A stretch of 20,500 nucleotides of DNA, taken from contig DATIJG010000024.1 of assembly GCA_035478775.1 (NCBI GenBank), positions 1 through 20,500 on the forward strand. The letters are read 5' to 3'. Positions 14,823 to 20,500 of this stretch are shown here, one piece after another. The notes below the pieces were generated by a model that had not been told where the DNA came from, did no database searches, and was given only the letters and a program-made list of their open reading frames with translations. Positions within the stretch are counted from its first letter, which is position 1, and the number at the start of each line of letters is the position of its first letter. The stretch comes from CAMLQK01 sp035478775 (GTDB lineage: Bacteria > Patescibacteriota > Saccharimonadia > Saccharimonadales > UBA4665). The translations under genes were made by a program, and so were the position numbers.

Positions 14823-16550
14823 ATGAAAATGACACAACTGTTTGGTAAAACATCTAAAACTGAAGGCTCGGATTATAAGATCTCTTCACACCGCTTGTTG
14901 ACCCAAGCCGGATATATTCGTGAATCAACAGCTGGCCGCTATTATATGCTACCACTAGGCATGGTGGTACAAAGCAAAATGACCGATGTTATTCGCAAGC
15001 ATATGAATGCTGCCGGCGCACAAGAACTTATTATGCCGACGCTGCACCCTCTCGAGCTGTGGCAGGAAACAAACCGTACCACCAGTGCTAGTTTTGAACT
15101 TATGAAAGTCGTTGACCGCCGTGGTGCACCGTTTGCGCTTGGCGGCACAGCTGAAGAAATGGCCGTCGACTTAGTACGTAAATTTAACATAAGCTACAAA
15201 GATCTGCCATTTAATATTTACCAGTTTTCTAACAAATTCCGCGACGAGATGCGCGCACGCGGCGGTTTGCTACGCGTACGCGAATTTATGATGAAAGATG
15301 CCTATAGTTTTGGCACCGAAGAACAGTTCAAGCAAGCATACCAGCAAATGTGGGATAGCTATGTAGCAATTTTTGAAGAACTTGGCATTAAAGTGGATGT
15401 CGTTGCCGCGGACAACGGCTATATCGGCGGCGAATATTGCCATGAATTTGTCATGGAAAGCGAAGTAGGCGAAAGTCGGTACTTTATCGACCCCACCAGC
15501 GGTTACGCGGCTCATGAAGATGTTACCATTTTTAAGGTGGAAGATATGAACCTAGACGAAGAATTGCAAGCTATGCAAGCAATTGATGCCGAGCGCGGCC
15601 CCACCATGAACGATGGCGTGCTGCATCATAATTTGCCACTCTGGCAACAAATCAAGGACGTTTTATATTTCGATGAAGCTACCAAGCGCTACATTTTGGC
15701 AATTATTCGCGGTGATTTTGAGGTGAACGAAACCAAGCTAATGCAAGCTTCAGGTGCTTGGGAATTGCGCGCGGCTACCGAGCAGGAGATTCGCGAAGAC
15801 CTTAAAAGTGAACCTGGTTTCATTAGCCCGGTGAATTTTGTGAAAAAAGGCGTTAAAACTGGTTACGAAGTGGTGGTCATTGCCGACAAAAGCTTGCGCA
15901 CCGCCCGCAATATGTATGGCGGCGCCAACGCTCGAAACAAAGACTTGCTGAACATTAACATCGACCGCGATTTTACTGCCGACAAAGAGGCCGATATCGC
16001 CTTAGCGCAACCAGGTTTCCTAAGTCTGGACGGTGGCGAATTGATCGAAAAGAAGGGTATCGAGGTTGGTAACATCTTTCAGCTGGGTTACCACTACTCG
16101 AATTTGATGCACGACGCTGAGTATACCGATGAAAATGGTATGCGTCAAAAGTACTACATGGGTTGTTATGGCATAGGCGTGGGCCGTACGCTCGCGGCAA
16201 TCGTTGAAGCACACCACGACGACAAAGGTATTGTGTGGCCGGCAAGCATTGCACCCTACACAATAATTATTTCGCAGCTTGGTGACGATGAAGCTGTAAT
16301 AAAAGCTGCACATGGTATGTATAAAAAGTTGACTACTGCAGGCATTCAGGTATTATATGACGATCGTGTAGGTGTACGACCCGGCGAAAAATTTGCCGAC
16401 GCCGACCTAATTGGCATACCGTATCGGGTAGTGGTCAGTGCCAAGACAGTCGCGGCTGGGAAATATGAGGTTAAAGCACGTACCGATTCACAAGGGCAGC
16501 TTCTTGACGAAAACGCAGTCATGCAGCTTGTACTTGGCAACAAAAACTAG
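14823..16550 (+). CDS. proS: Prolyl-tRNA synthetase, bacterial type with editing insert
   Basis: Class II aminoacyl-tRNA synthetase charging tRNA-Pro. The 575 aa follow the long bacterial layout. The catalytic core has motif 2 as FRDEMRARGGLLRVREFMMK (139-158) and motif 3 as GIGVGRTLAAIVE (450-462). Between them, at about 225-390, lies the INS editing domain that clears mischarged alanyl-tRNA-Pro. It keeps the lysine of the GDFEVNETK segment (297-305), equivalent to the LNEVK segment in E. coli. The anticodon-binding domain is at about 475-575. AAGGGG lies 8 bases before the ATG. In other bacteria proS often follows rseP; here a CPBP gene intervenes. Confidence 0.96.
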   Translation: MKMTQLFGKTSKTEGSDYKISSHRLLTQAGYIRESTAGRYYMLPLGMVVQSKMTDVIRKHMNAAGAQELIMPTLHPLELWQETNRTTSASFELMKVVDRRGAPFALGGTAEEMAVDLVRKFNISYKDLPFNIYQFSNKFRDEMRARGGLLRVREFMMKDAYSFGTEEQFKQAYQQMWDSYVAIFEELGIKVDVVAADNGYIGGEYCHEFVMESEVGESRYFIDPTSGYAAHEDVTIFKVEDMNLDEELQAMQAIDAERGPTMNDGVLHHNLPLWQQIKDVLYFDEATKRYILAIIRGDFEVNETKLMQASGAWELRAATEQEIREDLKSEPGFISPVNFVKKGVKTGYEVVVIADKSLRTARNMYGGANARNKDLLNINIDRDFTADKEADIALAQPGFLSLDGGELIEKKGIEVGNIFQLGYHYSNLMHDAEYTDENGMRQKYYMGCYGIGVGRTLAAIVEAHHDDKGIVWPASIAPYTIIISQLGDDEAVIKAAHGMYKKLTTAGIQVLYDDRVGVRPGEKFADADLIGIPYRVVVSAKTVAAGKYEVKARTDSQGQLLDENAVMQLVLGNKN

Positions 16551-16561
16551 TTTGCTATAAT
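16534..16561 (+). promoter_or_regulatory. Promoter of greA inside the proS 3' end
   Basis: TTGGCA (16534-16539, 5 of 6), 16 bases, then a perfect TATAAT (16556-16561). Transcription would start near 16568, giving a leader of about 60 nt. Confidence 0.7.
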
Positions 16562-16575
16562 AAGATGCGTTCTGA

Positions 16576-16604
16576 ATCCAGGCTGGCTTAAGGCAATGCT
16601 GGAT
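16576..16604 (+). promoter_or_regulatory. Hairpin in the greA leader
   Basis: ATCCAG (16576-16581) pairs perfectly with CTGGAT (16599-16604), just upstream of the AGGAG Shine-Dalgarno (16611-16615). No T-run follows, so it is not a terminator; it may protect the mRNA or shape initiation. The Shine-Dalgarno is a rather long 12 bases from the ATG. Confidence 0.35.
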
Positions 16605-16627
16605 AGAAGAAGGAGATAAAACTGATC

Positions 16628-17089
16628 ATGAAAAAACAATTCCATTTAACGCAACAAGGCGTGGATGAACTGAAAGCCGAGCTTGAAGAGCTTACTAGCT
16701 TGCGCGGTGAAATTGCTGACCGCATTAAAACTGCCCGTGAGTTTGGTGACTTGGCTGAAAACATGGAATACAGTGCCGCTCGCCAAGACCAAGAGCGCAA
16801 CGAAAGCCGCATTACGGAAATTGAACACATTTTAGCTAACGTGCAAGTTATTACTGCACCAAAAAATGATAACAAGGTTGTTTTGGGCACTAAAGTTAAA
16901 CTTGAGGGCGCTAATGGTACCTCTAAACAGTTCCAGGTGGTTGGCACAGTTGAGGCTGACCCCTTGAACGGCAAAATTTCTGACGAATCACCAATCGGAC
17001 GGGCATTACTCGGTAAAAAAGTTGGCGAAGACGTAGAAATCCAGACCCCTGCAGAAAAAACGACCTACAAGATTGCTGAAATTAGTTAA
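16628..17089 (+). CDS. greA: Transcript cleavage factor GreA
   Basis: Rescues backtracked RNA polymerase by inserting its coiled coil into the secondary channel and stimulating RNA cleavage. The 153 aa are near the usual 158. The coiled coil (about 1-75) carries the tip acidic pair Asp41 and Glu44 in FGDLAENMEYSAAR, the residues that hold the catalytic magnesium. The C-terminal FKBP-like domain (about 80-153) has PIGRALLGKKVGE. It is transcribed from its own promoter in the proS tail and ends at a strong terminator, so it is probably a single-gene unit. Confidence 0.96.
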   Translation: MKKQFHLTQQGVDELKAELEELTSLRGEIADRIKTAREFGDLAENMEYSAARQDQERNESRITEIEHILANVQVITAPKNDNKVVLGTKVKLEGANGTSKQFQVVGTVEADPLNGKISDESPIGRALLGKKVGEDVEIQTPAEKTTYKIAEIS

Positions 17090-17110
17090 GTAAGTTACAA
17101 CGTAGACATC

Positions 17111-17140
17111 AAGCCCGGGGTACCACGACCCGGGCTTTTC
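17111..17140 (+). terminator. Intrinsic terminator of greA
   Basis: AAGCCCGGG (17111-17119) pairs perfectly over 9 bp with CCCGGGCTT (17129-17137), with a 9-base loop, followed by a short T-run. It lies 22 bases after the greA stop. Confidence 0.85.
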
Positions 17141-17151
17141 TCTGTTGAATA

Positions 17152-17160
17152 TGGTAAAAT
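17152..17160 (+). promoter_or_regulatory. Putative extended -10 promoter of lysS
   Basis: TGGTAAAAT is an extended -10 without a recognisable -35, just after the greA terminator. The transcript would begin near 17167, with AAGGA (17172-17176) as a ribosome binding site 11 bases before the ATG. Confidence 0.4.
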
Positions 17161-17187
17161 GTAACCAAAATAAGGACGAACAAAATA

Positions 17188-18720
17188 ATGAACTGGTTGA
17201 ACCTAATTGTTGATGAGCTGATTGCCCGCCACCCCGACGGTGAAATTTTAGTTGAGTCTGGCGGTTCGCCAAGCGGCACGCACCACCTTGGGCATATGCG
17301 TGAATTCGTAACTTCTGATGCTATTATGCTGGAATTGCGTCGGCGCGGCCGCCAAGCACAGCATATTTACTTTGCCGACGACCTCGATGCACTACGTAAG
17401 ATCCCAGTTAATATCCCGCAGACTTATGAACAATATCTAGGCACACCACTATGTGATATTCCAGCGCCAGACGGTTCCAGGCAATCGTATGCTGATTTCT
17501 TTTTAGCGCAACTTGAACGCGCAACTGCCGCGCTTGGCGTTGAAGTGACTTTTGTACGTGCCCACGAAAAATACCGTTCCGGTTTTTATGTGCCTGCAAT
17601 TGAGCACAGCCTGGAACATTTAACTGATGCCCGCACGGCGCTCGAAACTATTTCAGGTCGTGCTTTAAATGAGCAATGGTCACCGATTCAAGTGCTCGAA
17701 AATGGTCGGCTCAAAAATCGCAAGTTCGTGGCTATCGACAAAAACGCCAAGACTGTTACTTATGAAGATGCCAATGGTAATCAAGCGTCAGCGCGATATG
17801 ACAGCGGTGAGGTGAAACTCGATTGGCGCCTTGACTGGCCAGGCCGTTGGTGGTTACTTAGCGTTTCAGTAGAGCCTTTTGGCCGGGACCATGCCACCAA
17901 GGGCGGCTCGTGGGATACCGGTGTGCAAATTATGCGTGACGTTTACAATGGCCAGCCGCCTTATCCCGTACCATACGATTTTATCAATATGGCTGGTGAT
18001 ACTAAAAAGATGAGCGCCAGCAAGGGCACTGGTCTCGATGCTGAAGAAGGCTCAACTATTATGCCGGCTGAAGTTGTGCGCTACTTCATTTTGCGCGCTG
18101 CGCCAAGTAAGCGATTATATTTTGACCCGGTAGGCGGGGTTGTACAACTTATGGATGAATTCGCCGCCCTAGCTGCCAAGCCAGATAAAACTGATGCCGA
18201 AGCTCAACTTTTGTACATTTGTACTCACGGCCAAGAAGTAAAAACTGTCAGCCGTGTGCCATTTTCGCATTTAGTGGCGAGTTACCAAGCATCGCTTAAA
18301 AACCCGCAAACCACTCTCGAGGTCATTAAACGCACCGAGTATGCACAGGTTGCCGAAGAAGATGCCGATATTATCCGCCGTGAGCTAAAATTTATTGACG
18401 CTTGGTTGCAAAAGCGTGCCCCTGAAGATGTAAAATTTGAACTTACTCAAACAGTGAACATTGCCGATTTTACCGAGCAAGAACAGCAATTTTTGCGGGT
18501 ATTGGGTGATGAGGTTGCAAAAGCTCCCAAAGACGCCGACGGGGCCTGGTTCCACGACGCTATTTATGAACTGAAAGACCAACTTGGTTTGCTTCCAAAA
18601 GATATGTTTACGACGCTATACCGCGCACTGATTGGCAAAACCTCTGGCCCACGAGCCGGCTGGTTCTTAAGTATTTTGCCACGCGATTGGCTGGTCGTTC
18701 GCTTGCACCTTGAAAAATAG
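17188..18720 (+). CDS. lysS: Class I (archaeal-type) lysyl-tRNA synthetase
   Basis: Charges tRNA-Lys using the class I Rossmann fold, unrelated to the class II LysRS of most bacteria. The 510 aa match the class I family. The HIGH-type signature is HLGH at 33-36, in GSPSGTHHLGHMREF. The KMSKS loop is KMSAS at 274-278. The family-specific DWRLDWPGRW lies at 212-221, followed by EPFGRDHATKGGSWDTG (229-245). The helical C-terminal half is the anticodon-binding region. Class I LysRS occurs in archaea and in scattered bacteria, including spirochaetes, alphaproteobacteria and many CPR lineages. The start at 17188 gives a normal N-terminus. The DUF2207 gene starts 24 bases after its stop, so the two are probably co-transcribed. 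Confidence 0.95.
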   Translation: MNWLNLIVDELIARHPDGEILVESGGSPSGTHHLGHMREFVTSDAIMLELRRRGRQAQHIYFADDLDALRKIPVNIPQTYEQYLGTPLCDIPAPDGSRQSYADFFLAQLERATAALGVEVTFVRAHEKYRSGFYVPAIEHSLEHLTDARTALETISGRALNEQWSPIQVLENGRLKNRKFVAIDKNAKTVTYEDANGNQASARYDSGEVKLDWRLDWPGRWWLLSVSVEPFGRDHATKGGSWDTGVQIMRDVYNGQPPYPVPYDFINMAGDTKKMSASKGTGLDAEEGSTIMPAEVVRYFILRAAPSKRLYFDPVGGVVQLMDEFAALAAKPDKTDAEAQLLYICTHGQEVKTVSRVPFSHLVASYQASLKNPQTTLEVIKRTEYAQVAEEDADIIRRELKFIDAWLQKRAPEDVKFELTQTVNIADFTEQEQQFLRVLGDEVAKAPKDADGAWFHDAIYELKDQLGLLPKDMFTTLYRALIGKTSGPRAGWFLSILPRDWLVVRLHLEK

Positions 18721-18743
18721 TGTCTTAAAGGAGGGTAAGGACT

Positions 18744-20500
18744 ATGGTAAAACGATTAGGTGTAGCCATTTTTATAGTAATTGTATGTGTGCTTGGTGTA
18801 GGCGCAAAAGCGCACGCACAAAACGTGAACAACTTTACTGTTCAAAATTTTATAGCCGATTACTATTTAAGCAAAGATGCGGCTGGACATTCGCAATTAA
18901 AAACTATAGAAAAAATAATCGTCTTTTTTCCACAAACTGACCAGAACCACGGCATTGAGCGTGCAATTCCGCAAAGCTACAACCACCACAGTACGCAAGT
19001 AAAGTTGAGCATGGTAACAGATGGTGACGAACAGCCTTTAGAGTATACGACTCGCCAAAGCGACGGCAATTTAGTGGTGCGTATTGGCGACCCTGGCCAG
19101 TATGTGCACGGCCAACAAACCTATGTCATAACCTACACTCAAACTGACGTTACTGCTACATTTAGCGATCACGATGAACTATATTGGAACACAAACGGTA
19201 CTCAATGGGATGAGCCATTTGAAGCGCTTACGGCGCAGGTGCACATCCCACAGAGTTTAACGGGCGCTTACCAAAGTAAAACTGCCTGTTATGTAGGCGC
19301 GCAAAATTCCACAAACAGTACTTGTGTAGTCGCCACAACGAAAGACCAGAACGGTGGCCTTGTTGCAAGCTTCCAACCTGGCCGTGCATTGCAACCTAAC
19401 GAAAACCTAACGTTCGTGCTCGGCTTCAATAAGAGCACTTTCGCAGTGGCGCACATGAATATACGTGAAACGATTTCGTACTATCTCGGTGTTGTCTGGA
19501 AGGTCCTTAAATACGTTTTGCCGTTGGTGGTGATCGCTTTGGGCGTATACATATGGGCTGCTTTTGGTCGCAGTGCTAAAGGCAAGGGAACCATCGTGCC
19601 TCAGTACACGCCGCCTGCCAAACCAAACCTACTACAAAATGCCCAGTTACTTGGTAAAGCAAAGAAGTCGGTGACAGCACAAATTATAAGCATGGCGGTG
19701 CAAGGCAATATTAAAGTATATGACACTGTTACTAAGCAGCATTTTGGCCATGACACCCATGAGTACGAACTGGAAGTCATCAAAATTCCACAAGAAATGG
19801 CAATTGAAGAAAGAATGCTCCTCGAAGCGCTATTCCCGTGGCCGCTTAAAGTTGGTATGCGCGCCAGGCTGAGCGACTACAAGACCAAGCTTGGTACGAC
19901 AGCACAATCTATTAACAAAGCTGCCACTAGCAGCCTAGTGACTGATGGATACTGCAGAAACTACGCAACGCTTCGCACCAGATTGCGCATAGTGGCGGTA
20001 GCACTGTTGGCTGTAAGTATTGTGATGCAAGCGCCAAGCGTCTTCCTAGCGGTGGGTGTCGTTCTTATATTTTTAATGCGGCTTCGGGCACGCACTAAAA
20101 ATGGCACTGAAACTCTGGAATACTTGAAAGGGCTTAAAATGTATATGAAGATGGCTGAAGCCGACCGTATACGCTACTTGCAAAGCCCAACTGGCGCTGA
20201 AAAAATCGAAATTGATACAAATAACCCGCAGCAGCTTGTAAAGTTATACGAAAAATTGTTACCATACGCTATTTTGTTCGGTATAGAAAAAGAGTGGGCA
20301 GCGCAATTCGCTGATCTTTATAAAAGCCCACCAGAGTGGTACGCCGGAGATTGGTCAACATTCAATGCTATAATTTTCGTGAACGCCCTGGGCGGCTTTA
20401 CTAGCAATGTTGCACGTGCCTTTGCACCACCCAGTAACTCTTCATCGAGCGGTTTTTCGGGTGGATTCTCTGGAGGCGGCGGTGGTGGTGGAGGCGGCGG
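18744..20500 (+). CDS. DUF2207 membrane protein with glycine-rich tail (3' end missing)
   Basis: Predicted exported membrane protein of the DUF2207 family; function unknown. The frame runs from the ATG at 18744 (AAAGGAGGG at 18727-18735) through 585 codons to the window edge without a stop. A signal peptide (1-25) ends in AHA|Q, a signal peptidase I site. The extracellular domain (about 26-245) carries the family-typical DELYWNTNGTQWDEPFE. A membrane segment follows at about 256-273, then a cytoplasmic domain interrupted by a membrane hairpin (about 415-448). The final visible residues are Ser/Phe/Gly-rich and then continuous glycine (about 565-585), the usual end of this family, so little is probably missing. 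Similar proteins are common in Patescibacteria; a role at the cell surface is a guess. Confidence 0.88.
   Translation, partial: MVKRLGVAIFIVIVCVLGVGAKAHAQNVNNFTVQNFIADYYLSKDAAGHSQLKTIEKIIVFFPQTDQNHGIERAIPQSYNHHSTQVKLSMVTDGDEQPLEYTTRQSDGNLVVRIGDPGQYVHGQQTYVITYTQTDVTATFSDHDELYWNTNGTQWDEPFEALTAQVHIPQSLTGAYQSKTACYVGAQNSTNSTCVVATTKDQNGGLVASFQPGRALQPNENLTFVLGFNKSTFAVAHMNIRETISYYLGVVWKVLKYVLPLVVIALGVYIWAAFGRSAKGKGTIVPQYTPPAKPNLLQNAQLLGKAKKSVTAQIISMAVQGNIKVYDTVTKQHFGHDTHEYELEVIKIPQEMAIEERMLLEALFPWPLKVGMRARLSDYKTKLGTTAQSINKAATSSLVTDGYCRNYATLRTRLRIVAVALLAVSIVMQAPSVFLAVGVVLIFLMRLRARTKNGTETLEYLKGLKMYMKMAEADRIRYLQSPTGAEKIEIDTNNPQQLVKLYEKLLPYAILFGIEKEWAAQFADLYKSPPEWYAGDWSTFNAIIFVNALGGFTSNVARAFAPPSNSSSSGFSGGFSGGGGGGGGG

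Noticed and set aside
20472..20500. GGN repeat run at the right edge as a DNA repeat
   Set aside because: It is the coding sequence of the polyglycine tail of the DUF2207 protein.

Overview
The window is about 20.5 kb of ordinary, tightly packed bacterial chromosome. It holds 18 well-supported protein genes, two of them cut by the window edges, and one doubtful small ORF. I see no rRNA, tRNA, CRISPR array, insertion sequence or phage gene. The longest stretch without a gene is about 260 bases, upstream of rpsB. The gene content suggests a patescibacterium (CPR), most likely Candidatus Saccharibacteria (TM7). The reasons are a pared-down rpsB-tsf-frr-uppS-rseP-proS cluster without pyrH, cdsA or dxr, an archaeal-style class I lysyl-tRNA synthetase, a zinc-free type B L31, and a DUF2207 protein with a glycine-rich tail. 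UGA works as a stop here (prmC ends with it), unlike the recoded Absconditabacteria and Gracilibacteria. The lineage call is an inference from content, not a tree.

Layout: (1) 1-1501, parA (5' end missing) and parB, chromosome segregation, commonly found near the origin. (2) 1610-2281, signal peptidase I on the minus strand, convergent with parB. (3) 2478-6227, a plus-strand envelope operon: an LCP-family protein, an unrecognised multi-pass membrane protein overlapping it, and an HtrA-type protease, closed by a terminator shared with the genes opposite. (4) 6274-9656, a minus-strand block read from right to left: a DUF475/TerC-like membrane protein, then rpmE, prfA and prmC. (5) 9918-14692, plus-strand rpsB-tsf (terminator), then frr, uppS, rseP and a CPBP protease. 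(6) 14823-18720, proS, greA and lysS, each with its own promoter signal. (7) 18744-20500, a DUF2207 membrane protein open at the right edge.

Functionally, most of the window serves translation (S2, L31, EF-Ts, RRF, RF1 and its methyltransferase, ProRS, LysRS) and transcription elongation (GreA). The rest serves the envelope: signal peptide cleavage, undecaprenyl carrier synthesis, attachment of wall polymers, and three membrane or extracytoplasmic proteases.

The most interesting signals are regulatory. Several promoters (rpmE most clearly, also lepB, the LCP gene and DUF475) sit so close to the start codon that the mRNAs should be leaderless, and these genes lack Shine-Dalgarno sequences. 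rpsB and proS instead have leaders of about 95-110 nt in which upstream segments can pair with the Shine-Dalgarno. I did not find an obviously new multi-gene system.
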